From Curvibacter gracilis ATCC BAA-807 (GTDB lineage: Bacteria > Pseudomonadota > Gammaproteobacteria > Burkholderiales > Burkholderiaceae_C), in the NCBI RefSeq assembly GCF_000518645.1, contig NZ_JADZ01000004.1:310001-374000 (forward strand): DNA of 64,000 bases. The letters are read 5' to 3'. Positions 17,558 to 27,100 of this stretch are shown piece by piece. The notes under the pieces were generated by a model. The model saw only the letters and a program-made list of their open reading frames with translations. It searched no databases and was not told the origin of the DNA. The number at the start of each line of letters is the position of its first letter. Within the stretch, counting starts at the first letter, position 1. The translations under genes were made by a program, and so were the position numbers.

Positions 17558-18259
17558 TCAGCCTGCTTGCAGCAGGCGCTGGGCGCGGTTCTCTTCGGCC
17601 ACGGCCTGATCAAAGCCGGCCAGGCCGATCTGGTTGAGCACCCGCTTGAACTGGGTGGCCACCTCGGGCTGCAGCGCGGCCAGGCGCTGGGCCGTCTGCA
17701 TGCCGCTGGCTTGCAGCGCTGTGGCGGGCACCACGCGCCAGATCAGGCCCCAGTCGCGGGCCTCGCTGGCGCTGAATTCATCTCCCAGTAGGGTCAGGGC
17801 CTTGGCCCGTGCCAGCCCGGCCATGGCCGGCAGGGTGGCGCTCAGGCCGCCTGTCACGAACACGCCCAGCGAGGCCTCTGGCAGCTTGAAGCGTGTGCCC
17901 TCGGCGGCCACCACGACATCGGCATTGAGCATCCACTCGAAGCCGGCCCCCACCGTCCACCCATGCACCTCGGCCAGCACCGGCCGGGGGTGGCCCACCA
18001 AGGCCTGCGACACCGATTGCACCAGCACCAGGTCTTGTTCAGTGGGGGCTGCCGACACGTCGCGGCCGGCGCAGAAGGCACGGCCCTCGCCGCGCAGGCG
18101 AATGGCCCGCACCGCCGGGTCGTCACGCGCTGCCTCCAGTGCCTGCAGCAAGGCCTCGGCCAGTTCGTTGTCGATGGCGTTGAGCTTGTCCGGGCGGTTC
18201 AGCGTCAGGCTCAGCACGCCTTGCTCGGTGTGCGTCAGCAGTTTGGGGGAGGCAGTCAT
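17558..18259 (-). CDS. Enoyl-CoA hydratase/isomerase family protein
   Basis: Crotonase-fold enzyme acting on enoyl-CoA or related thioesters, 233 aa, slightly short for the family. Visible: LSLTLNRPDKLNAIDNEL at the N-terminus, GRAFCAGRDVS (first oxyanion-hole segment), VHGWTVGAGFEWMLNADVVVAAE (second oxyanion-hole glycines; the usual catalytic Glu region reads FEWML), and the PEASLGVFVTGGLS block. It stands alone between iclR2 and a small membrane protein. The precise reaction is not predictable. Confidence 0.85.
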   Translation of the reverse strand: MTASPKLLTHTEQGVLSLTLNRPDKLNAIDNELAEALLQALEAARDDPAVRAIRLRGEGRAFCAGRDVSAAPTEQDLVLVQSVSQALVGHPRPVLAEVHGWTVGAGFEWMLNADVVVAAEGTRFKLPEASLGVFVTGGLSATLPAMAGLARAKALTLLGDEFSASEARDWGLIWRVVPATALQASGMQTAQRLAALQPEVATQFKRVLNQIGLAGFDQAVAEENRAQRLLQAG

Positions 18260-18403
18260 GGCAGCGGGGCAATCAAAGGTTCGCCATGGTGCCAGAGGTG
18301 TCTGTGGGAGGGGCCGAGGCGCGGAGAAAGTCTGATGCGGCGGCGCAGGCAGCTGGATCCAGGCCGGCGGCCCGCTGGGGCGGGCGTGTCAACGCCTGGG
18401 GCT

Positions 18404-18607
18404 TCAAGCTCCTTGGTCCAACCAGTAGGCCAGCACGGCCAGCGTGATGCCCAAGGCCAAGGCGGTGCCCATCACTCTGATCAAGCGGCGACCCAGGGCC
18501 ACGCCCGCCCGAGGCAGGTCTTCAGGCCGCGCGACCCAGGGCCGGGTTTCTAGCTCGATCTCGGAGTCGCTGAAATAGGGTTCTGCGGGCAGTCGCATGG
18601 GGTTCAT
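18404..18607 (-). CDS. Small single-pass membrane protein (67 aa)
   Basis: Unrecognised. A polar N-terminus (SDSEIELETRPW) is followed by a basic stretch (ALGRRLIRVMG) and one hydrophobic segment (TALALGITLAVLAYWL, residues about 47-63), giving a C-terminal membrane anchor. A second ATG four codons in could be the true start. There is no clear operon partner: 91 bases to the quinone reductase upstream and 144 to the hydratase downstream. Confidence 0.5.
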   Translation of the reverse strand: MNPMRLPAEPYFSDSEIELETRPWVARPEDLPRAGVALGRRLIRVMGTALALGITLAVLAYWLDQGA

Positions 18608-18697
18608 CTGGGCCAGATAGTGTCGTCACACTAATCGGCTGAAGCTGACCAAGGCCTGACTCGCAGGGCTGAGCGGTGCTTGCGTGCAACACGGCTG

Positions 18698-19276
18698 CTA
18701 GCGCGTGAACAACCCTGCCACCTGATCCAACCAGGCCTGGCGCTTCTTCTGTGAGGCATGGCTGACCGGCGACAGCGCGACCCATTGGACCTGGCGCACG
18801 CCACATTTGCGCAGGGTACCGCGCACCAGAGAGCGGTGCACGGCATTCCCGTACAACCAGCGGTAGGCCCATTTCGGGGTGTTCATGGTGGTCACGACCA
18901 CCGCACGCTGAATGTGGTCCAGATGGCCCTTGACCCCCCATCGGCTGGGCTCATAGGCCCAACCCTTGGTCAGGACCTTGTCGAGGAAGCCCTTGAGCAG
19001 CGCCGGCATCAGTTCCCACCAGATCGGGAAGATGAGCACCAGTTGCTGCGCGGCATCGATGCGGGCCTGGTAGGCGGCCACGGCCGGGTCGGCGCTTTGG
19101 CCCTTGGCGTAGACGGCCAGGTCTGGGCCGCGCATGACGGGGTCAAAGCCATCTGCATCGAGGTGCAGCCGGTCCACCGTGTGGCCTGAGGCCTCCAGGG
19201 TCTGGACCACGCGCTCGTACAGGGCATGGCAATAGCTTTTGGCGTAGGGGTGGGCCAACAGGACCAGGGTATGCAT
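18698..19276 (-). CDS. NAD(P)H:quinone oxidoreductase, flavodoxin-like fold
   Basis: A 192-aa FMN/FAD-dependent quinone or azo reductase of the NQO1/MdaB type (flavodoxin_2). It starts with the nucleotide-binding strand MHTLVLLAHPYAKSY. LIFPIWWELMPALLKGFLDKVLTKGWAYE is the flavin-binding block diagnostic of this family. GHLDHIQRAVVVTTMNTPKW follows. It lies 71 bases downstream of a Crp-family regulator on the same strand and may be its target or operon partner, fitting a redox or quinone response. Confidence 0.85.
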   Translation of the reverse strand: MHTLVLLAHPYAKSYCHALYERVVQTLEASGHTVDRLHLDADGFDPVMRGPDLAVYAKGQSADPAVAAYQARIDAAQQLVLIFPIWWELMPALLKGFLDKVLTKGWAYEPSRWGVKGHLDHIQRAVVVTTMNTPKWAYRWLYGNAVHRSLVRGTLRKCGVRQVQWVALSPVSHASQKKRQAWLDQVAGLFTR

Positions 19277-19347
19277 GAATTTCGCTCCATCGGGTTTGCA
19301 ATGGGGCCATGATCCGGTGCGGCTGGGTTGGCGTCATTTACATAGGT

Positions 19348-19899
19348 TCAGAGGCCGGGCGCTGGCGCTGCATTTTTCAGCTTGCGGCGGATCCGGCTCA
19401 GGTGCACGGCACTCACGCCCAGGTAGGCCGCCAGGATGTTCAGGGGAATCCGCTCCAACTGCCGTGGGTGGGCCACCATCAGGTTCAGGTAGCGCTGCGT
19501 GGGGGTGTCGGCAATGGCACTGGTGTAGAGGTTGACGTAATGCACCAGCCGCCGCTGGGTCAGTGCCTGCAGGTCGGCTTGCAATGCCTCATGGGTCTCG
19601 GCACGGCGCAAAAGCGCGCCGGCATCCATCACCCGCATCTGGCAGGGTTCGATGGTGACCAGTTGCTGCACGCTGGGGCGTCCGGTGAGCAGGCTTTCCA
19701 ATGAACCCACCAGGTCACCTTCGAAGAAGAATTGTGTGCTGGTCTCACGCCCCTCGGCGTCGATCACGCACAGCCGGGCGCAACCCTGCTCGATCCAGAA
19801 CAGGCGCTGCGCGACCTCGCCCGTCCGCAGCAAGGTATGTCGGGCTTCGACCCGACAGTGGGTCCCCAGTTGTTCAAAGCAGGATCGGAGTGCGTTCAT
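19348..19899 (-). CDS. Crp/Fnr family transcriptional regulator
   Basis: A 183-aa regulator. A cyclic-nucleotide-binding-like beta roll (FWIEQGCARLCVIDAEGRETSTQFFFEGDLVGSLESLLTG) is joined to a C-terminal helix-turn-helix (IPLNILAAYLGVSAVHLSRIRRKL). The layout fits the small Crp-type activators seen next to oxidoreductases. No Fnr-type cysteine cluster is present. The start at 19899 fits family length; the open frame to 19971 adds a non-homologous stretch. Confidence 0.85.
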   Translation of the reverse strand: MNALRSCFEQLGTHCRVEARHTLLRTGEVAQRLFWIEQGCARLCVIDAEGRETSTQFFFEGDLVGSLESLLTGRPSVQQLVTIEPCQMRVMDAGALLRRAETHEALQADLQALTQRRLVHYVNLYTSAIADTPTQRYLNLMVAHPRQLERIPLNILAAYLGVSAVHLSRIRRKLKNAAPAPGL

Positions 19900-20291
19900 A
19901 GGGTGGGGAAAGGCGGAGGAAAGGTGGCAGGGGCTGATGAGGATGAAAAGTGTGCCCGATGCCATGGGCACCCGCCATCCGTCCTCTGGCGTGGCCGGGT
20001 GCCCCCAGCCATCTCACGATGCGGGGCGGTTTGGCTCAGATGTTTCAGTGTGTAAATCCTGCGTTGCCCCTTCCCGTGGCGGGGCGATTCATCGGCCTTG
20101 GCGTCAAGCCCCCATGGGGCAGGCCTTGGGGGCCCGATCTGCCTCGGCGCAGGGCCTGCAGCCGCCGTGAATCGGGCTTGGGCTGAGACTTTTCTGCCCG
20201 TCTGGGCCCCTTCCAGCCCGATCGACAAGGTCGATGGGGGGACAATCACCTCTGCCGATTCGCGACAATCGGCGAACCGATTGAAAACGCC
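19900..20291. other. 392-base non-coding region with stacked small hairpins before dac
   Basis: I saw no supported gene here. Just before the carboxypeptidase ATG lie ATCGAC-AAG-GTCGAT (20221-20235) and an array CCGATT (20255-20260), AATCGG (20267-20272), CCGATT (20277-20282). The middle element can pair with either neighbour, so two mutually exclusive hairpins are possible in the leader. The promoter of the downstream gene should lie here. Confidence 0.4.
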
Positions 20292-21545
20292 ATGCAAACC
20301 AAGACCTTCTCCCTCCTCCCTGTCATCTTCGCCATCGCTGCGGGCGCACTGGTGCCCAGCACGGCGTCTTTTGCGGCGGGACACCATGCCAGCAAAGCCG
20401 CGTCGCCCAAGAAGGCGGTGGCTGCTGCTGCCGCTGCGAACGCTTTGCCGCCCCTGGCCGCCCAGACCACCCTGGCGGGCAGCCCGCCGGCCCTGCCCGC
20501 CAAGGCCTGGTTGCTGATGGACTTTGACTCCGGCGAGGTGCTGGCCTCGGCCAATGCCGATGAGCCCCTGCCGCCCGCATCGCTCACCAAGATGATGACC
20601 AGCTACCTGGTCGAGCAGGCGCTGCGCTCCGGCAAGCTCAAGCAGACCGATCTGGTCTCGGTCAGCCAGAACGCCTGGTGCCGGGGCTCCAGCACCGAGT
20701 CGTGCATGTACCTGCCGCTGAACAGCCAGGCCACGGTGATCGACATCCTGCGCGGCATCATCATCCAGTCGGGCAACGACGCCTCCAAGGCGATTGCCGA
20801 GCACATGGCCGGCTCCGAAGAGGGCTTTGCCAAGCTGATGAACGCCGAAGCCCAGCGCCTGGGCATGACGCACACCCATTTCATGAACCCCACGGGCCTG
20901 CCCGACCCGGACCACAAGTCGTCCGCGCGAGACCTGGCCATCCTGGCGCGCGCCATCATCCGCGACAGCGCCGACTACTACCCGATCTACGCCGAGCGCG
21001 AGTTCAAGTACCACGGCATCAAGCAAGGCAACCGCAATGCCCTGCTGTACACCGACCCCACCGTGGACGGCCTGAAGACGGGCCACACCGAAGAAGCCGG
21101 CTATTGCCTGGTCACCTCGTCCAAGCGCAACGGCATGCGCCTGATCACGGTCATCCTCAACACCAGCAGCCCCCAGGCGCGTGCCGACCAGACCCGCGCC
21201 ATGCTGGGCTGGGGCTTCAGCACCTTCGAAAAGGCCACCCCGATCCAGCCCGACGCGGTGGTCGGCACAGCCAAGGTTGCCTTTGGCAAGGCCGACACGG
21301 TGGCGGCAGGCCTGGCCGCGCCCTGGACCTTGACCGTGCCGCGTGGCCAGCAGGTGCAGACGGCGGTGGAAATCAAGCCCGACCTGGAGGCCCCGGTGGC
21401 CAAGGGCGCCGTCATCGGCAAGGTGGTCGCCACCTCGAACGGCAAGCCGGTGGGCGAGGCCCCGCTGGTGGCCCAGGCCGAGGTGGAGCGTGCCGGCCTG
21501 ATGCTGCGCGCGTGGCAGCACCTGGCCAAGTTGTTCGGCAAGTAA
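20292..21545 (+). CDS. dacC: D-alanyl-D-alanine carboxypeptidase (PBP5/6 type)
   Basis: Periplasmic, membrane-anchored penicillin-binding protein that trims the terminal D-Ala of peptidoglycan pentapeptides (417 aa). A signal peptide (residues 1-28) is followed by an Ala/Lys-rich linker. The active-site triad is complete: SLTK (about 97-100), SGN in IIIQSGNDASKAIAEHM (about 160), KTG in DGLKTGHTEEAGY. The PBP5_C beta domain follows, and a C-terminal amphipathic helix (LMLRAWQHLAKLFGK) anchors it to the membrane. The Cys pair in WCRGSSTESC near the active site may form a disulfide. The symbol is tentative among dacA/dacC. Confidence 0.92.
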   Translation: MQTKTFSLLPVIFAIAAGALVPSTASFAAGHHASKAASPKKAVAAAAAANALPPLAAQTTLAGSPPALPAKAWLLMDFDSGEVLASANADEPLPPASLTKMMTSYLVEQALRSGKLKQTDLVSVSQNAWCRGSSTESCMYLPLNSQATVIDILRGIIIQSGNDASKAIAEHMAGSEEGFAKLMNAEAQRLGMTHTHFMNPTGLPDPDHKSSARDLAILARAIIRDSADYYPIYAEREFKYHGIKQGNRNALLYTDPTVDGLKTGHTEEAGYCLVTSSKRNGMRLITVILNTSSPQARADQTRAMLGWGFSTFEKATPIQPDAVVGTAKVAFGKADTVAAGLAAPWTLTVPRGQQVQTAVEIKPDLEAPVAKGAVIGKVVATSNGKPVGEAPLVAQAEVERAGLMLRAWQHLAKLFGK

Positions 21546-21674
21546 GCTGGGGTGGGCCCCTGTGGCCCAGCCGCTGGCCCTCTGCCGCAGGCGCTGCTGC
21601 TGCGCGCGCCGGGTCAGATGAACTGCTGTGGCAAACCCGATCCACCGCATCGCGACCTGCCGCGCCAGAGGCCA

Positions 21675-22316
21675 TCAGGCTGGCGTTGCCGGCGCCATGG
21701 TCTGAGCCATGGCCTGAGCCAGGGCGGTGTTGCCTTGGGCCTGCAGGCCGCGAATGGCGCCTTCCCGATCCTGCGCCGTATGGTGCTGGTTGAGCTTGCG
21801 CTTGCCCTCCAGGCGGCTGATGCGGATTTCAAGCCCCACGATGTGGCGCAACTGCTCGGCCAGGTAGTCGGCCGGCGCATCCCCCATCTTCCAGGGGGTC
21901 GGCTGATCGGCTTCGTGCGCACGGGTCAGTCTGGCCAGCAGGCCCCGCACAAAGCGTTCGTCGTCGTGCACATGCACGGTGCCGTGCGCGTGGACCACTT
22001 CGTAGTTCCAGGTGGGCACGCGCCGATGGGTTTCCTGCTTGCCCGGGTACCAATTGGGCGAGATATAGCCCTGCGCGCCGCGAAACACCACCAGCACCGG
22101 GTCGCCCTCCCGGATCTCCTGCCACAACGGATTCGCCCGCGCCACGTGGCCCACAAGTGCCCCGTGGGGGCCCTGATCCGCCTCCAGCAGCAGCGGCAGG
22201 TGATGGGCTTCCAGGCCTGTGGCCGTGAGGGTCACCACCATGCCCAGGGCGTTCTCGCGGACGATGCGGTGAAGTTCTTCGATGCGGGGTTCGGCAAATT
22301 GCGGTGGCAGATACAT
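21675..22316 (-). CDS. PaiB-type FMN-binding negative transcriptional regulator family
   Basis: A 213-aa split-barrel flavoprotein. Family signature: MYLPPQFAEPRIEELHRIVREN at the start, VGHVARANPLW, LVVFRGAQGYISPNWYPGK, VPTWNYEVVHAHG, LEGKRKLNQHH. Relatives (Bacillus PaiB) are linked to polyamine and sporulation control, but many are probably enzymes. It is divergent from a MocR regulator, a common pairing, and is probably its target. Ribosome site not strong. Confidence 0.88.
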   Translation of the reverse strand: MYLPPQFAEPRIEELHRIVRENALGMVVTLTATGLEAHHLPLLLEADQGPHGALVGHVARANPLWQEIREGDPVLVVFRGAQGYISPNWYPGKQETHRRVPTWNYEVVHAHGTVHVHDDERFVRGLLARLTRAHEADQPTPWKMGDAPADYLAEQLRHIVGLEIRISRLEGKRKLNQHHTAQDREGAIRGLQAQGNTALAQAMAQTMAPATPA

Positions 22317-22391
22317 GGGACAAGCCTTTTCGTGACGAGCGCCGGAACAGCCCGGCGAGCAACGCCACTTTGGGGCATCATTGGCCTGGAG

Positions 22392-22421
22392 AAAATAGCC
22401 AGTTTTATTGAAAATAACCAG
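22392..22421. promoter_or_regulatory. Direct-repeat candidate MocR operator
   Basis: AAAATAGCCAG (22392-22402) and AAAATAACCAG (22411-22421), 19 bp apart in the same orientation. They lie just before the MocR start and between it and the divergent paiB-like gene. Direct repeats about two helical turns apart are typical of MocR/PdxR operators. Confidence 0.5.
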
Positions 22422-22433
22422 ACCAGTCATGCT

Positions 22434-23951
22434 GTGAGAACCCCGCCGAATGCCCGCACCAGCCGCAGCCGCGCGCTGTATGAAGAGATCCGTGCCCGCA
22501 TCGGCGACGGCACCTTTGCCCCAGGCATGGCCTTGCCCTCCACCCGTGCGCTGGCGGCGGAGCGCAGCCTGTCCCGGGCCACGGTCACGCTGGTCTATGA
22601 GCAACTGGCCGCAGATGGCTTCATCGAAACACGATCCGGTGCCAGCAGCCGTGTGGCTTCGGGCGCCATGGCGGCCGGCCCGGCTGCCAGCCCACGGTCC
22701 TCCCCTGACCAGGGCGCCGTGGTCAGCCAGCCCGCAGGGCGGCTTTCTGCCATCGGACGGCGGGTGGCCGCTTTCGGTCCGCGCGATGTGCGCCCCACCG
22801 TGCCGGGCGAGATCGATTTCATCTACGGACCGTTGTCCGGCGCCGACTTTCCGATCTTGGTCTGGAGCAAGGCCATGCGCCAGGCAGAGCGTCAGCGGGT
22901 TCAGCGCCTTGAATACGACGACCCGCGCGGCAACCTCTTGCTGAGAAGGGCACTGCATGCCCACCTGAGCCAGACACGTGGCCTGGTGTGCTCGCTGGAG
23001 CAGATCCTCATCGTCAACGGATCGCAGCAAGCCCTGGACTTGTGCGCCCGTCTGCTGCTGGACCCGGGCGATCGCGTGGTTGTGGAAAACCCGGGCTACC
23101 TGGCGGCCCATCAGGCCTTCGCCGCCTATGGGGCGAGCCTGGCTTGTATCGATGTCGACGAGCACGGCTTGAAGACCGATCAACTGGCAGCGCTGGGCCC
23201 GGCCCAGATGGCGTTCGTCACGCCCACCCATCAGTTTCCGCTGGGCTCCTTCCTGTCCCTGGCCCGCAGAAGGGCATTGCTGGCCTGGGCCAACGAAACA
23301 GGGGCCTGGGTCGTCGAGGACGATTACGACAGCGAGTACCGCTTCTCGGTGGGCCCGGAGGAGACGCTGCAGTCATTGGATCGCAGCGAGCGCGTGATTC
23401 ACGTGGGCACTTTTTCGAAGACCTTGTCGCCCCGACTGCGTCTGGGTTACATGGTGCTGCCGCCCGGCCTGGTGGATGCCTTTGCCACGGCCAAACGACT
23501 CAGTGATCGCCATTCGGCATCCGGGGTGCAGCGCGCCCTGGCCGTGCTGTTGGAGGACGGCAGTTATGCCCGGCATGTGCGCCGCATCCGACGCCTGCAA
23601 CTGGCGCGTCAACGCGCCCTGACCCAAGCACTGACGCTGTACCTGGGCGATGGTGTGGACATCCAGGGCGCCGCCAGCGGCCTGCATGTGGTGGTGTGGT
23701 GCCGGTCACTGCCATCGACTGCAGAGGGGGCTCTGGCCGAGGCTGCGCGTGATCTGGGTGTCCGCGTCCATCCGATCGGCCCCTTGTTCCATCCGGGTTC
23801 AGGGGGGCCTGGTCGGCCACGGCCTGCGGGGCTCGTCATGGGGTATGCGCTGCTGGACGAAGTGCAGATCCGCGAAGGCGTGCAACGCCTGAGCGTGGCG
23901 CTGCGCCAAGTCCAGGCCGGGCTGGCGCCCGGGCAAGCACCGGGCTCTTGA
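22434..23951 (+). CDS. MocR/PdxR-type regulator (GntR helix-turn-helix fused to aminotransferase fold)
   Basis: A 505-aa PLP-dependent regulator. The N-terminal GntR winged helix (LYEEIRARIGDGTFAPGMALPSTRALAAERSLSRATVTLVYEQL) and linker join a fold-type-I aminotransferase domain: EYDDPRGNLLLRRALHAHLSQTRG, GSQQALDLCARLL, EDDYDSEYRF, and GTFSKTLSPRLRLGYM with the PLP lysine. No in-frame ATG exists at the proper place; the GTG at 22434 gives family length, with the weakness that no clear ribosome site precedes it. Likely controls the divergent PaiB-like gene. Confidence 0.88.
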   Translation: MRTPPNARTSRSRALYEEIRARIGDGTFAPGMALPSTRALAAERSLSRATVTLVYEQLAADGFIETRSGASSRVASGAMAAGPAASPRSSPDQGAVVSQPAGRLSAIGRRVAAFGPRDVRPTVPGEIDFIYGPLSGADFPILVWSKAMRQAERQRVQRLEYDDPRGNLLLRRALHAHLSQTRGLVCSLEQILIVNGSQQALDLCARLLLDPGDRVVVENPGYLAAHQAFAAYGASLACIDVDEHGLKTDQLAALGPAQMAFVTPTHQFPLGSFLSLARRRALLAWANETGAWVVEDDYDSEYRFSVGPEETLQSLDRSERVIHVGTFSKTLSPRLRLGYMVLPPGLVDAFATAKRLSDRHSASGVQRALAVLLEDGSYARHVRRIRRLQLARQRALTQALTLYLGDGVDIQGAASGLHVVVWCRSLPSTAEGALAEAARDLGVRVHPIGPLFHPGSGGPGRPRPAGLVMGYALLDEVQIREGVQRLSVALRQVQAGLAPGQAPGS

Positions 23952-24117
23952 CGAAGGCCGGGGCGTGAGGCTCGGGGCATGGGCCAGGGATCAGGCTCAA
24001 CCGAGCGATCCATTGCGTTCAGGTGCGTCCCATGCCTGCCGGCACCGCCTGCGTCAGACGCCCTGTGTCGGACGCCCTGTGTCTGCGATGCAGGCGCCGC
24101 CATGGCCTGCTCGGCGC

Positions 24118-27100
24118 TCAGGCCTCGAGGACCTCTTCCAGCTCCTGTCGGGCCTCCGTCCAACGCGCGTCCGGCCGCCAGGTCGCCACCCAGCCGGCCA
24201 CCTGCTCAGCGGGCATGGGCGGTGCGATGGCAAAGCCCTGGCCCCACTCGCAGCCCAACTCCAGCAGGGCCAGACCGTGGGCCAGGGATTCGACGCCCTC
24301 GGCCACCACCTTGCGGCGGAAGGCGGTCGCCAGGTCCAGCACGCCTTTCAGGATGGCCAGGTCTTCGGGGTCTTCCAGCATGTTGCGCACAAAGCTCTGG
24401 TCGATCTTGATCAGGCTGGCCGGCAGGCGGCGCAGGTAGGTCAGCGAAGCGTAGCCGGTGCCGAAGTCGTCGAGGGCGAAGCCGATGCCGATGTCGCGGC
24501 ACTCGCGCATCAGGCGTGAGACCGTGCCGATGTCCTCAAGGGCGCTGGTCTCTAGGATCTCCAGCTCCAGGTCGCCGGCTTGCAGCGGGCTGTGGCGGGC
24601 CAGGGTGCTGCGCAGGCGGGCCATGAAGTCGGGCTGCTGCAGGTGGGTCGCATCGATGTTGACGCTGATCGGGATGTCCAGGCCCTGGGCCTTCCAGCGC
24701 TCGCGTTGCGCCAAGGCCTTGTCCAGCACCCACTCGCCCACGCTGGCCAGCAGGGGGTTGCCCTGCAGCGGTTGCAGGAAGGCGCCCGGCAGCAACAGGC
24801 CCTGTTGGGGGTGGCGCCAGCGCAGCAAGGCCTCCAGCCCACCCAGGGCCCCCGTGCGCAGGTTGACCTTGGGCTGGTAGAACAGCTCGAAGGCATCGCT
24901 TTGCAGGCCTTCATGGATGGCGGCCAGCGCCTTGTGCTGGTCTTGCATCAGGCTGTCGTGTTCGGCGTCGAAGATCTGGTAGCGGTTGCGCCCGGCCAGC
25001 TTGGCCTGGTACATGGCCTGATCGGCCTGGCGCAACAACTGGTCTGCATCGACTTCGCTGGGTTGGGGGTAGAAAGTCACCCCCAGGCTGGCCGACACTT
25101 CCAGATCGATGCCGTCGATACGGATGGCTTGCGAGGCGCTGGCGCGCAGACGCTCCAGCACCGGCAACGCGTCTTCCTCGCGGTGCAGGCCGGCCAGCAC
25201 GGCCACGAATTCATCACCCCCCAGGCGGGCCAGCGTGTCGCCCTCGCGCAGCGCGCTCTGCAGGCGCTCGGCCAGGGTCTGCAGCAGCTTGTCGCCTTTG
25301 TCGTGCCCATGGCGGTCATTCACGGCCTTGAAGCCATCGAGATCGAGGAATACCAGGGCCAGGGGCTGGGCCTGCAGCCGGGCCTCGGGCAAGGCGGCAT
25401 TGAGCCGCTCCGACAGCAGCACGCGGTTGGGCAAACCGGTGAGGGCGTCGTAGTGGGCGATGTGCTCCAGCCGCATTTCGTGCTGCTTCTGGGTCGAGAT
25501 GTCGGAGAACAGGGCCACATAGCGCAGCACCTGGCCCTCGGCGCCCCGCACGGCATTGATGGTCAGCATCTCGGCAAACACTTCGCCCGATTTGCGTCGG
25601 TTCCAGATCTCGCCCGTCCAGCGGCCTTCCTCGTGCAGCGACTCCCACAGCCGGGTGTAGAAGGCCGGGCCCTGATGCCCCGAGTTGAGCAGGCTGGCAT
25701 TGCGGCCCAGCACTTCGGCGCGACGGTAGCCGGTGATGCGCTCAAAGGCTTCGTTGACCTCCACCAGATCGGCCTCGGGCGTGGTGATCATGATGGCTTC
25801 GTTGGCATGGGTGAACACGCTCGCGGCCAGTTGCAGCCGCTCTTCTGCGGCCTTGCGCTCGCTGATGTCGGTGATCAGGCCGGCGTAGTGGCACAACTGC
25901 CCGGTGTCGTCCAGCACGGCATGGATGCGCAGCAGGGCGGTGTAGAGGTGACCGGACTTGTGGCGGTTGATGATCTCGCCCTGCCAGCGGCCCACCGTGA
26001 TCACCTCGTGCCACAGTGCGGCATAGAAGGCGGTGTCGTGCAGACCCGACGCCATCAGCCGCGGCGTTTGACCGAGGATGTCGGCCGCGCTGTAGCCCGT
26101 GACGCGCTCAAAGGATGAGTTGACCGACAGCACCTGCGCCTGGGCGTCGGTGACGATGATGGCGTCCAGGCTGCTCTCGAACACGCTGGCGGCCAGGCGC
26201 CGCTGCTCGGCCAGCTCGGCCGTCTTGTGGTCCAGGCGGCGTTGGCGCCACACCAGGGCGCCACCGGCACCCAGCAGGGCCAGCAGGGCGGGCAAGGCCA
26301 CGCTCAGGACCTGGCGGGTCTGCCGGGCCCAGGGGGCCAGCATCGCCTGCTCGTGCAAGTGCACCGCCAGCACCACCGGGTAACGGCTGGAGGCCCGGTA
26401 GGAGGTCAGCACGGCTTGCCCTTCGGGCAGTGTCTGCTGCAGGGTGCCTTGCTCGCGGCTGTTGAGCAGGCTGGCCACCCGGCCGGCCGCCTCGTGGGTG
26501 CCGGCGCGCTCTTGCAGGCTGGACGACATCAGCAGCACATCGTCGTAGCGCAGCCACTGCACATGGCCCAGGTGCTCGGGCAAGAGGTGGGTGGCGTGGT
26601 CCAGAAAGTAGTCGGGGTTCAGGCTGGCCAGCAGCCAGCGGCGCTGCGGGTCGCCGACCAGGCGCTTGAGAGCGGGCACAAAACTCGGCGCATCGGGCGC
26701 GATGCCCTGCGGCGCCACCAGGCGCTCCGCCGAGTGCAGGTCGCGCCCGGTCTGGGGCATGCCGATGCGCAGCACATCCGCCTCGATCGTTGCCGAGGGA
26801 AAGTAGCTTGCGAGGTCGACCAGGATGCCCAGATTGGCCGCATCGGTACTCGCCACGACCCGGCCTTGATCATCGAGCACGGACAGCGAACGCAGCGAGG
26901 GCGAAGGGCGCAGCAGGTCGAGCAGGCGCGGTGTGATCGGTTCGCCCGCCTTGGGCATGTTCAGGCCATGGGCACTGAAATCCACGATCTGCAGGGTTTG
27001 CGTCAGGTGCTCTTCGAAGTTGCGGGCGTGGATTTCGGCGGTCTGTCGGGCGTTGCCGAGCGCGTCGTCGCGCGACTTCCAGAGAAAGCCTCCGAGCGCG

